Below are positions 47,763 through 60,575 of a stretch of 64,000 bases of DNA, in pieces. The position numbers and the translations under genes were made by a program. The stretch's first letter is position 1, and each line of letters opens with the position of its first letter. Source of the DNA: Hippopus hippopus (Eukaryota; Mollusca; Bivalvia; Cardiida; Cardiidae); NCBI GenBank assembly GCA_946811185.2, contig OX328108.1, positions 36,826,493 to 36,890,492 on the forward strand, written 5' to 3'. Below the pieces are notes generated by a model that was not told where the DNA came from, ran no database searches, and saw nothing but the letters and a program-made list of their open reading frames with translations.

Positions 47763-50502
47763 CCGAAAATATCGATAGAAAACAGTGAACAAGAATCGGC
47801 ATAAAAGTGGATTTTAAGTCTTCTTTGAAGGCTGTTATGCAGTCCTTGGCAAACTGCCAGGCATGCACCCTCCACACATGCCAGATTTCACTGAAAATGG
47901 GCGAAAATTTAAGAAAACAGGGTGACAGAAGACCTTGCTTTGGTGCCTTCTAGCACCTTGCAAGAGTGACTTCCCCTGATCTCTTGATTCGATTTGCTTT
48001 TCTAATTCAGGCCAACTGCCATACTGTACATTGATACTTTAAATATGCTAAGATGATCAATGTACAGTGTAGAAACCCCAGAAAAGAAGAAAATAATGTC
48101 ACAAGTGGCCAAAAAAGACTGAAAACTCTTTCAGTAGCAACTGATTTCTATTGCATAAATCAAACAAAGGGAACTAAATTTTATTATTATTTTTTTTAAT
48201 CTCTTTTTACCGTAACAAGAAACCCAGTTACGTTGGCTACTGTCTCATACGTGCCAGTTACGCACCCACGAAAACACGAAAAATCGATTTACGGCACATT
48301 CCATAGCAGACGACACCTCTTGCTTAAGTCAAATATAGGGAATTTTTTTTGTTCTTTTTTATCTTACTAGGGCCATTTTATTGGCATTGATACTTTGAAT
48401 ATGCTCAGATGATCAATGTACAGTGTAGAAACCCCAGAAAATAATGTCACAAGTGGCTGAAAAAGACTGAAAACTCTTTCAGTAGCAACTGATTTCTATT
48501 GCATAAATCAAACAAAGGGAACTAAATTTTTACTTTTTTTGTAATCTCTTTTTACCGTAACAAGAAACCCAGTTACGTTGACTACTGTCTCATACGTGCC
48601 AGTTACGCACCCGCGAAAACACGAAAAATCGACTTACGGCACATTCCATAGCAGACGACACCTCTTGCTTAAGTCAAATATAGGGAATTTTTTTTGTTCT
48701 TTTTTATCTTACTAGGGCCATTTTATTGGCATTGATACTTTGAATATGCTCAGATGATCAATGTACAGTGTAGAAACCCCAGAATATAAGAAAATAATGT
48801 CACAAGTGGCTGAAAAAGACTAAAAACTCTTTCAGTAGCAACTGATTTCTATTGCATAAATCAAACAAAGGGAACTAAATTTTATTATTATTTTTTTTTT
48901 ATCTCTTTTTACCGTAACAAGAAACCCAGTTACGTTGACTACCGTCTCATACGTGCCAGTTACGCACCCGCGAAAACACGAAAAATCGACTTACGGCACA
49001 TTCCATAGCAGACGACACCTCTTGCTTAAGTCAAATATAGGGAATTTTTTTTGTTCTTTTTTATCTTACTAGGGCCATTTTATTGGCATTGATACTTTGA
49101 ATATGCTCAGATGATCAATGTACAGTGTAAAAACCCCAGAAGATAATGTCACAAGTGGCTAAAAAAGACTGAAAACTCTTTCAGTAGCAACTGATTTCTA
49201 TTGCATAAATCAAACAAAGGGAACTAAATTTTATTATTTTTTTAATCTCTTTTTGCCGTAACAAGAAACCCAGTTACGTTGACTACCGTCTCATACGTGC
49301 CAGTTATGCGCCCGCGAAAACATGAAAAATCGACTTACGGCACATTCCATCGCAGACGACACCTCTTGCTTAAATCAAATATAGGGAATTTTTTTTTGTT
49401 CTTTTTTATCTTACTAGGGCCATTGAAATGGCATTGATAGTTTGAATATGCTCAGATGATCAATGTACAGTGTAGAAACCCCAGAAGATAATGTCACAAG
49501 TGCCTAAAAAAGACTGAAAACTCTTTCAGTAGCAACTGATTTCTATTGCATAAATCAAACAAAGGGAACTAAATTTTTATTATTATTTTTTTAATCTCTT
49601 TTTATACCGTGACAAGAAATCCAGTTGCGTTGACTACCGTCCCATACGTGCCAGTTATGCGCCCGCGAAAACATGAAAAATCGACTTACGGCACATTCCA
49701 TAGCAGACGACACCTGTTGCCTAAGTCAAATATAGGGAAATTTTTTTTTTCGTTTTCTCTTACTAAGGCCATTGAATTGGTTACGATGACTATCGCACCC
49801 ATACGTGACCGTTACGTGCTGTGCATAAAATCATAAAATCAACTAGGACACTTTCGGAGGCAACTGATACCTCTTGCACAAATCAAAGAAAGGTAAACCA
49901 AATTCGTTTTCTTACCAAGGTCATGAAAAACATTGAACCAGTTTTGGTGTCCGTGTGAGTCATAAGTCGATTTTATGTTTAACCGCTGCGCACAAACATT
50001 GATTCAGAAGCAACGGGTTGCTGTTGCATAAACTTTTTCCAATAAGAAATCTTGTTCTTGTTTGAAGAATTTAGAAATAGGCCAATGAAATACAATAAGA
50101 TATAAGAATGACTAATAATAAAAATAGGTAAAATAGATAAAATGGCAAAGTTAGGGATTCAACCTTTGACCATCAGGACCCAAAAAAGGTCTTGGTGCAG
50201 GGGTCAAACCCTCTTTGCGATTGAATAGGCTCAAATGACCCGAAGATTTAACATAGATATACAGAGATTTCCCCCCCTTCCAATCTGCCAATCAAATCTC
50301 AGGCCTCTATTAAATTATCCAATCACAGAAGCTTTTAGAAAATCAAAATGGCGTCCAATCAGCCAATCAAATCTCATCCCTCTCTCCAAATTATCCAATC
50401 AGAAAAGCTTTGAGAAATTCAATATTGCGCCCAATCAGCCAATCAAATTGCAGACACACCCACAGAATCATCCAATCAGAAAGCTTTGAGCCATTTGAAA
50501 TG
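47759..50502 (+). repeat. HOR unit 17, 5 monomers, C-type head
   Basis: C marker, GGCTACTGTC, CCCACG and a private CGATTTACGG near 48285 that recurs in the C-type unit at 55709. It ends in GATATAAG and a three-repeat CCAAT tract. Tail changes CCAGTTTTGGTGTCCG near 49938 are private. Confidence 0.92.
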
Positions 50503-50506
50503 GCGC
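50280..50506. promoter_or_regulatory. CCAAT tract, three repeats
   Basis: Three-repeat form with C7, boxes intact. Confidence 0.72.
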
Positions 50507-53248
50507 CCGAAAATATCGATAGAAAACAGTGAACAAGAATCGGCATAAAAGTCAATTTTAAGTCTTCTTTGAAGGCTGTTATGCAGTCCTTGGCAAACTG
50601 CCAGGCATGCACCCTCCACACATGCCAGATTTCACTGAAAATGGGCGAAAATTTAAGAAAACAGGGTGACAGAAGACCTTGTTTTGGTGCCTTCTAGCAC
50701 CTTGCAAGAGTGACTTCCCCTGATCTCTTGATTCGATTTGCTTTTCTAATTCAGGCCAACTGCCATACTGTACATTGATACTTTAAATATGCTAAGATGA
50801 TCAATGTACAGTGTAGAAACCCCAGAAAAGAAGAAAATAATGTCACAAGTGGCTAAAAAAGACTGAAAACTCTTTCAGTAGCAACTGATTTCCATTGCAT
50901 AAATCAAACAAAGGGAACTAAATTTTATTATTATTTTTTTTAATCTCTTTTTACCGTAACAAGAAACCCAGTTACGTTGACTACTCTCTCATACGTGCCA
51001 GTTACGCACCCGCGAAAACACGAAAAATCGACTTACGGCACATTCCATAGCAGACGACACCTCTTGCTTAAGTCAAATATAGGGAATTTTTTTTGTTCTT
51101 TTTTATCTTACTAGGGCCATTTTATTGGCATTGATACTTTGAATATGCTCAGATGATCAATGTACAGTGTAGAAACCCCAGAAAATAATGTCACAAGTGG
51201 CTGAAAAAGACTGAAAACTCTTTCAGTAGCAACTGATTTCTATTGCATAAATCAAACAAAGGGAACTAAATTTTATTATTATTTTTTTTAATCTCTTTTT
51301 ACCGTAACAAGAAACCCAGTTACGTTGACTACCGTGTCATACGGGCCAGTTACGCACCCGCGAAAACACGAAAAATCGACTTACGGCACATTCCATAGCA
51401 GACGACACCTCTTGCTTAAGTCAAATATAGGGATTTTTTTTTGTTCTTTTTTATCTTACTAGGGCCATTTTATTGGCATTGATACTTTGAATATGCTCAG
51501 ATGATCAATGTACAGTGTAGAAACCCCAGAAGATAATGTCACAAGTGCCTAAAAAAGACTGAAAACTCTTTCAGTAGCAACTGATTTCTATTGCATAAAT
51601 CAAACAAAGGGAACTAAATTTTTACTTTTTTTGTAATCTCTTTTTACCGTAACAAGAAACCCAGTTACGTTGACTACTCTCTCATACGTGCCAGTTACGC
51701 ACCCGCGAAAACACTAAAAATCGACTTACGGCACATTCCATAGCAGACGACACCTCTTGCTTAAGTCAAATATAGGGAATTTTTTTTGTTCTTTTTTATC
51801 TTACTAGGGCCATTTTATTGGCATTGATACTTTGAATATGCTCAGATGATCAATGTACAGTGTAGAAACCCCAGAAAAGAAGAAAATAATGTCACAAGTG
51901 GCTGAAAAAGACTGAAAACTCTTTCAGTAGCAACTGATTTCTATTGCATAAATCAAACAAAGGGAACTAAATTTTATTATTATTTTTTTTTTATCTCTTT
52001 TTACCGTAACAAGAAACCCAGTTACGTTGACTACCGTCTCATACGTGCCAGTTACGCACCCGCGAAAACACGAAAAATCGACTTACGGCACATTCCATAG
52101 CAGACGACACCTCTTGCTTAAGTCAAATATAGGGATTTTTTTTTGTTCTTTTTTATCTTACTAGGGCCATTTTATTGGCATTGATAGTTTGAATATGCTC
52201 AGATGATCAATGTACAGTGTAAAAACCCCAGAAGATAATGTTACAAGTGCCTAAAAAAGACTGAAAAGTCTTTCAGTAGCAACTGATTTCTATTGCATAA
52301 ATCAAACAAAGGGAACTAAATTTTTATTATTTTTTTTTTAATCTCTTTTTATACCGTGACAAGAAATCCAGTTGCGTTGACTACCGTCCCATACGTGCCA
52401 GTTATGCGCCCGCGAAAACATGAAAAATCGACTTACGGCACATTCCATAGCAGACGACACCTGTTGCCTAAGTCAAATATAGGGAAATTTTTTTTTTCGT
52501 TTTCTCTTACTAGGGCCATTGAATTGGTTACGATGACTATCGCACCCATACGTGACCGTTACGTGCTGTGCATAAAATCATAAAATCAACTAGGACACTT
52601 TCGGAGGCAACTGATACCTGTTGCACAAATCAAAGAAAGGTAAACCAAATTCGTTTTCTTACCAAGGTCATGAAAAACATTGAACCAATTTTGGTGACCG
52701 TGTGAGTCATAAGTCGATTTTATGTTTAACCGCTGCGCACAAACATTGATTCAGAAGCAACGGGTTGCTGTTGCATAAACTTTTTCCAATAAGAAATCTT
52801 GTTCTTGTTTGAAGAATTTAGAAATAGGCCAATGAAATACAATAAGATGTAAGAATGACTAATAATAAAAATAGGTAAAATAGATAAAATGGCAAAGTTA
52901 GGGATTCAACCTTTGACCATCAGGACCCAAAAAAGGTCTTGGTGCAGGGGTCAAACCCTCTTTGCGATTGAATAGGCTCAAATGACCCGAAGATTTAACA
53001 TAGATATACAGAGATTTCCCCCCCTTCCAATCTGCCAATCAAATCTCAGGCCTCTATTAAATTATCCAATCACAGAAGCTTTTAGAAAATCAAAATGGCG
53101 TCCAATCTGCCAATCAAATCTCAGGCCTCTATTAAATTATCCAATCAGAAAAGCTTTGAGAAATTCAATATTGCGCCCAATCAGCCAATCAAATTGCAGA
53201 CACACCCACAGAATCATCCAATCAGAAAGCTTTGAGCCATTTGAAATG
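50503..53248 (+). repeat. HOR unit 18, 5 monomers
   Basis: T-type head with a private two-base change AAAAGTCAATTTT near 50549, just after the CATAAAAG element. The c-type monomer has GAAAAGAAGAAAA near 51869, normally an F mark. It ends in the hybrid CCAAT tract. Confidence 0.91.
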
Positions 53249-53252
53249 GCGC
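53027..53252. promoter_or_regulatory. CCAAT tract, three repeats, hybrid second repeat
   Basis: Same fusion point as the tract at 45414, with C7. The two hybrids lie 7.6 kb apart and probably descend from one event. Confidence 0.75.
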
Positions 53253-55708
53253 CCGAAAATATTGATAGAAAACAGTGAACAAGAATCGGCATAAAAGTGG
53301 ATTTTAAGTCTTCTTTGAAGGCTGTTATGCAGTCCTTGGCAAACTGCCAGGCATGCACCCTCCACACATGCCAGATTTCACTGAAAATGGGCGAAAATTT
53401 AAGAAAACAGGGTGACAGAAGACCTTGTTTTGGTGCCTTCTAGCACCTTGCAAGAGTGACTTCCCCTGATCTCTTGATTCGATTTGCTTTTCTAATTCAG
53501 GCCAACTGCCATACTGTACATTGATACTTTAAATATGCTAAGATGATCAATGTACAGTGTAGAAACCCCAGAAAAGAAGAAAATAATGTCACAAGTGGCC
53601 AAAAAAGACTGAAAACTCTTTCAGTAGCAACTGATTTCTATTGCATAAATCAAACAAAGGGAACTAAATTTTATTATTATTTTTTTTAATCTCTTTTTAC
53701 CGTAACAAGAAACCCAGTTACGTTGACTACTCTCTCATACGTGCCAGTTACGCACCCGCGAAAACACGAAAAATTGACTTACGGCACATTCCATAGCAGA
53801 CGACACCTCTTGCTTAAGTCAAATATAGGGAATTTTTTTTGTTCTTTTTTATCTTACTAGGGCCATTTTATTGGCATTGATACTTTGAATATGCTCAGAT
53901 GATCAATGTACAGTGTAAAAACCCCAGAAGATAATGTCACAAGTGGCTAAAAAAGACTGAAAACTCTTTCAGTAGCAACTGATTTCTATTGCATAAATCA
54001 AACAAAGGGAACTAAATTTTATTATTTTTTAATCTCTTTTTACCGTAACAAGAAACCCAGTTACGTTGACTACTCTCTCATACGTGCCAGTTACGCACCC
54101 GCGAAAACACGAAAAATCGACTTACGGCACATTCCATAGCAGACGACACCTCTTGCTTAAGTCAAATATAGGGAATTTTTTTTGTTCTTTTTTATCTTAC
54201 TAGGGCCATTTTATTGGCATTGATACTTTGAATATGCTCAGATGATCAATGTACAGTGTAGAAACCCCAGAAGATAATGTCACAAGTGCCTAAAAAAGAC
54301 TGAAAACTCTTTCAGTAGCAACTGATTTCTATTGCATAAATCAAACAAAGGGAACTAAATTTTTACTTTTTTTGTAATCTCTTTTTACCGTAACAAGAAA
54401 CCCAGTTACGTTGACTACTCTCTCATACGTGCCAGTTACGCACCCGCGAAAACACGAAAAATCGACTTACGGCACATTCCATAGCAGACGACACCTCTTG
54501 CTTAAGTCAAATATAAGGAATTTTTTTTGTTCTTTTTTATCTTACTAGGGCCATTTTATTGGCATTGATAGTTTGAATATGCTCAGATGATCAATGTACA
54601 GTGTAAAAACCCCAGAAGATAATGTTACAAGTGCCTAAAAAAGACTGAAAAGTCTTTCAGTAGCAACTGATTTCTATTGCATAAATCAAACAAAGGGAAC
54701 TAAATTTTTATTATTTTTTTTTTAATCTCTTTTTATACCGTGACAAGAAATCCAGTTGCGTTGACTACCGTCCCATACGTGCCAGTTATGCGCCCGCGAA
54801 AACATGAAAAATCGACTTACGGCACATTCCATAGCAGACGACACCTGTTGCCTAAGTCAAATATAGGGAAATTTTTTTTTTCGTTTTCTCTTACTAGGGC
54901 CATTGAATTGGTTACGATGACTATCGCACCCATACGTGACCGTTACGTGCTGTGCATAAAATCATAAAATCAACTAGGACACTTTCGGAGGCAACTGATA
55001 CCTGTTGCACAAATCAAAGAAAGGTAAACCAAATTCGTTTTCTTACCAAGGTCATGAAAAACATTGAACCAATTTTGGTGACCGTGTGAGTCATAAGTCA
55101 ATTTTATGTTTAACCGCTGCGCACAAACATTGATTCAGAAGCAACGGGTTGCTGTTGCATAAACTTTTTCCAATAAGAAATCTTGTTCTTGTTTGAAGAA
55201 TTTAGAAATAGGCCAATGAAATACAATAAGATGTAAGAATGACTAATAATAAAAATAGGTAAAATAGATAAAATGGCAAAGTTAGGGATTCAACCTTTGA
55301 CCATCAGGACCCAAAAAAGGTCTTGGTGCAGGGGTCAAACCCTCTTTGCGATTGAATAGGCTCAAATGACCCGAAGATTTAACATAGATATACAGAGATT
55401 TCCCCCCCTTCCAATCTGCCAATCAAATCTCAGGCCTCTATTAAATTATCCAATCACAGAAGCTTTTAGAAAATCAAAATGGCGTCCAATCTGCCAATCA
55501 AATCTCAGGCCTCTATTAAATTATCCAATCACAGAAGCTTTTAGAAAATCAAAATGGCGTCCAATCAGCCAATCAAATCTCATCCCTCTCTCCAAATTAT
55601 CCAATCAGAAAAGCTTTGAGAAATTCAATATTGCGCCCAATCAGCCAATCAAATTGCAGACACACCCACAGAATCATCCAATCAGAAAGCTTTGAGCCAT
55701 TTGAAATG
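53249..55708 (+). repeat. HOR unit 19, 4 monomers, DRE-like site mutated
   Basis: T-type head with TATTGATA (near 53260) in place of TATCGATA, the only such loss among the 23 heads. The loss is a CpG transition. The interior has F, d-like, b and e monomers. ATATAAGGAATT near 54513 is private. Confidence 0.91.
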
Positions 55709-55712
55709 GCGC
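55411..55712. promoter_or_regulatory. CCAAT tract, four repeats
   Basis: Four-repeat form with C7, boxes intact. Confidence 0.72.
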
Positions 55713-57749
55713 CCGAAAATATCGATAGAAAACAGTGAACAAGAATCGGCATAAAAGTGGATTTTAAGTCTTCTTTGAAGGCTGTTATGCAGTCCTTGGC
55801 AAACTGCCAGGCATGCACCCTCCACACATGCCAGATTTCACTGAAAATGGGCGAAAATTTAAGAAAACAGGGTGACAGAAGACCTTGCTTTGGTGCCTTC
55901 TAGCACCTTGCAAGAGTGACTTCCCCTGATCTCTTGATTCGATTTGCTTTTCTAATTCAGGCCAACTGCCATACTGTACATTGATACTTTAAATATGCTA
56001 AGATGATCAATGTACAGTGTAGAAACCCCAGAAAAGAAGAAAATAATGTCACAAGTGGCCAAAAAAGACTGAAAACTCTTTCAGTAGCAACTGATTTCTA
56101 TTGCATAAATCAAACAAAGGGAACTAAATTTTATTATTATTTTTTTTAATCTCTTTTTACCGTAACAAGAAACCCAGTTACGTTGGCTACTGTCTCATAC
56201 GTGCCAGTTACGCACCCACGAAAACACGAAAAATCGATTTACGGCACATTCCATAGCAGACGACACCTCTTGCTTAAGTCAAATATAGGGAATTTTTTTT
56301 GTTCTTTTTTATCTTACTAGGGCCATTTTATTGGCATTGATACTTTGAATATGCTCAGATGATCAATGTACAGTGTAGAAACCCCAGAAAATAATGTCAC
56401 AAGTGGCTGAAAAAGACTGAAAACTCTTTCAGTAGCAACTGATTTCTATTGCATAAATCAAACAAAGGGAACTAAATTTTATTATTTTTTTAATCTCTTT
56501 TTGCCGTAACAAGAAACCCAGTTACGTTGACTACCGTCTCATACGTGCCAGTTATGCGCCCGCGAAAACATGAAAAATCGACTTACGGCACATTCCATCG
56601 CAGACGACACCTCTTGCTTAAATCAAATATAGGGAATTTTATTTTGTTCTTTTTTATCTTACTAGGGCCATTGAAATGGCATTGATAGTTTGAATATGCT
56701 CAGATGATCAATGTACAGTGTAGAAACCCCAGAAGATAATGTCACAAGTGCCTAAAAAAGACTGAAAACTCTTTCAGTAGCAACTGATTTCTATTGCATA
56801 AATCAAACAAAGGGAACTAAATTTTTATTATTATTTTTTTAATCTCTTTTTATACCGTGACAAGAAATCCAGTTGCGTTGACTACCGTCCCATACGTGCC
56901 AGTTATGCGCCCGCGAAAACATGAAAAATCGACTTACGGCACATTCCATAGCAGACGACACCTGTTGCCTAAGTCAAATATAGGGAAATTTTTTTTTTGT
57001 TTTCTCTTACTAGGGCCATTGAATTGGTTACGATGACTATCGCACCCATACGTGACCGTTACGTGCTGTGCATAAAATCATAAAATCAACTAGGACACTT
57101 TCGGAGGCAACTGATACCTGTTGCACAAATCAAAGAAAGGTAAACCAAATTCGTTTTCTTACCAAGGTCATGAAAAACATTGAACCAATTTTGGTGACCG
57201 TGTGAGTCATAAGTCGATTTTATGTTTAACCGCTGCGCAAAAACATTGATTCAGAAGCAACGGGTTGCTGTTGCATAAACTTTTTCCAATAAGAAATCTT
57301 GTTCTTGTTTGAAGAATTTAGAAATAGGCCAATGAAATACAATAAGATATAAGAATGACTAATAATAAAAATAGGTAAAATAGATAAAATGGCAAAGTTA
57401 GGGATTCAACCTTTGACCATCAGGACCCAAAAAAGGTCTTGGTGCAGGGGTCAGACCCTCTTTGCGATTGAATAGGCTCAAATGACCCGAAGATTTAACA
57501 TAGATATACAGAGATTTCCCCCCCTTCCAATCTGCCAATCAAATCTCAGGCCTCTATTAAATTATCCAATCACAGAAGCTTTTAGAAAATCAAAATGGCG
57601 TCCAATCAGCCAATCAAATCTCATCCCTCTCTCCAAATTATCCAATCAGAAAAGCTTTGAGAAATTCAATATTGCGCCCAATCAGCCAATCAAATTGCAG
57701 ACACACCCACAGAATCATCCAATCAGAAAGCTTTGAGCCATTTGAAATG
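55709..57749 (+). repeat. HOR unit 20, 3 monomers, C-type head
   Basis: Monomers 55983-56338, 56339-56683 and 56684-57031. Shares GGCTACTGTC, CCCACG and CGATTTACGG with the unit at 47759. TTTTGTTTTCTC near 56996 lacks the usual TTCG. It ends in GATATAAG and a three-repeat tract. Confidence 0.93.
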
Positions 57750-57753
57750 GCGC
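57527..57753. promoter_or_regulatory. CCAAT tract, three repeats
   Basis: Three-repeat form with C7. The nested inverted repeat just upstream has GGGGTCAGACCC, which weakens one TTTGACC/GGTCAAA pair. Confidence 0.72.
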
Positions 57754-60571
57754 CCGAAAATATCGATAGAAAACAGTGAACAAGAATCGGCATAAAAGTG
57801 GATTTTAAGTCTTCTTTGAAGGCTGTTATGCAGTCCTTGGCAAACTGCCAGGCATGCACCCTCCACACATGCCAGATTTCACTGAAAATGGGCGAAAATT
57901 TAAGAAAACAGGGTGACAGAAGACCTTGTTTTGGTGCCTTCTAGCACCTTGCAAGAGTGACTTCCCCTGATCTCTTGATTCGATTTGCTTTTCTAATTCA
58001 GGCCAACTGCCATACTGTACATTGATACTTTAAATATGCTAAGATGATCAATGTACAGTGTAGAAACCCCAGAAAAGAAGAAAATAATGTCACAAGTGGC
58101 CAAAAAAGACTGAAAACTCTTTCAGTAGCAACTGATTTCTATTGCATAAATCAAACAAAGGGAACTAAATTTTATTATTATTTTTTTTAATCTCTTTTTA
58201 CCGTAACAAGAAACCCAGTTACGTTGACTACTCTCTCATACGTGCCAGTTACGCACCCGCGAAAACACGAAAAATCGACTTACGGCACATTCCATAGCAG
58301 ACGACACCTCTTGCTTAAGTCAAATATAGGGAATTTTTTTTGTTCTTTTTTATCTTACTAGGGCCATTTTATTGGCATTGATACTTTGAATATGCTCAGA
58401 TGATCAATGTACAGTGTAGAAACCCCAGAAAATAATGTCACAAGTGGCTGAAAAAGACTGAAAACTCTTTCAGTAGCAACTGATTTCTATTGCATAAATC
58501 AAACAAAGGGAACTAAATTTTATTATTATTTTTTTTAATCTCTTTTTACCGTAACAAGAAACCCAGTTACGTTGACTACCGTGTCATACGGGCCAGTTAC
58601 GCACCCGCGAAAACACGAAAAATCGACTTACGGCACATTCCATAGCAGACGACACCTCTTGCTTAAGTCAAATATAGGGAATTTTTTTTGTTCTTTTTTA
58701 TCTTACTAGGGCCATTTTATTGGCATTGATACTTTGAATATGCTCAGATGATCAATGTACAGTGTAGAAACCCCAGAAGATAATGTCACAAGTGCCTAAA
58801 AAAGACTGAAAACTCTTTCAGTAGCAACTGATTTCTATTGCATAAATCAAACAAAGGGAACTAAATTTTTACTTTTTTTGTAATCTCTTTTTACCGTAAC
58901 AAGAAACCCAGTTACGTTGACTACTCTCTCATACGTGCCAGTTACGCACCCGCGAAAACACGAAAAATCGACTTACGGCACATTCCATAGCAGACGACAC
59001 CTCTTGCTTAAGTCAAATATAGGGAATTTTTTTTGTTCTTTTTTATCTTACTAGGGCCATTTTATTGGCATTGATACTTTGAATATGCTCAGATGATCAA
59101 TGTACAGTGTAGAAACCCCAGAAAATAAGAAAATAATGTCACAAGTGGCTGAAAAAGACTGAAAACTCTTTCAGTAGCAACTGATTTCTATTGCATAAAT
59201 CAAACAAAGGGAACTAAATTTTATTATTATTTTTTTTTTATCTCTTTTTACCGTAACAAGAAACCCAGTTACGTTGACTACCGTCTCATACGTGCCAGTT
59301 ACGCACCCGCGAAAACACGAAAAATCGACTTACGGCACATTCCATAGCAGACGACACCTCTTGCTTAAGTCAAATATAGGGAATTTTTTTTGTTCTTTTT
59401 TATCTTACTAGGGCCATTTTATTGGCATTGATAGTTTGAATATGCTCAGATGATCAATGTACAGTGTAAAAACCCCAGAAGATAATGTTACAAGTGCCTA
59501 AAAAAGACTGAAAAGTCTTTCAGTAGCAACTGATTTCTATTGCATAAATCAAACAAAGGGAACTAAATTTTTATTATTTTTTTTTTAATCTCTTTTTATA
59601 CCGTGACAAGAAATCCAGTTGCGTTGACTACCGTCCCATACGTGCCAGTTATGCGCCCGCGAAAACATGAAAAATCGACTTACGGCACATTCCATAGCAG
59701 ACGACACCTGTTGCCTAAGTCAAATATAGGGAAATTTTTTTTTTCGTTTTCTCTTACTAGGGCCATTGAATTGGTTACGATGACTATCGCACCCATACGT
59801 GACCGTTACGTGCTGTGCATAAAATCATAAAATCAACTAGGACACTTTCGGAGGCAACTGATACCTGTTGCACAAATCAAAGAAAGGTAAACCAAATTCG
59901 TTTTCTTACCAAGGTCATGAAAAACATTGAACCAATTTTGGTGACCGTGTGAGTCATAAGTCGATTTTATGTTTAACCGCTGCACAAAAACATTGATTCA
60001 GAAGCAACGGGTTGCTGTTGCATAAACTTTTTCCAATAAGAAATCTTGTTCTTGTTTGAAGAATTTAGAAATAGGCCAATGAAATACAATAAGATGTAAG
60101 AATGACTAATAATAAAAATAGGTAAAATAGATAAAATGGCAAAGTTAGGGATTCAACCTTTGACCATCAGGACCCAAAAAAGGTCTTGGTGCAGAGGTCA
60201 AACCCTGTTTGCGATTGAATAGGCTCAAATGACCCGAAGATTTAACATAGATATACAGAGATTTCCCCCCCTTCCAATCTGCCAATCAAATCTCAGGCCT
60301 CTATTAAATTATCCAATCACAGAAGCTTTTAGAAAATCAAAATGGCGTCCAATCTGCCAATCAAATCTCAGGCCTCTATTAAATTATCCAATCACAGAAG
60401 CTTTTAGAAAATCAAAATGGCGTCCAATCAGCCAATCAAATCTCATCCCTCTCTCCAAATTATCCAATCAGAAAAACTTTGAGAAATTCAATATTGCGCC
60501 CAATCAGCCAATCAAATTGCAGACACACCCACAGAATCATCCAATCAGAAAGCTTTGAGCCATTTGAAATG
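57750..60571 (+). repeat. HOR unit 21, 5 monomers
   Basis: T-type head, following a C-type unit as in the other three-unit groups. The nested inverted repeat at its end has GCAGAGGTCAAACCCTGTTTGC, which breaks parts of two stems. Confidence 0.91.
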
Positions 60572-60575
60572 GCGC
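60274..60575. promoter_or_regulatory. CCAAT tract, four repeats
   Basis: Four-repeat form with C7. AAAAACTTTG replaces AAAAGCTTTG in the third repeat. Confidence 0.72.
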
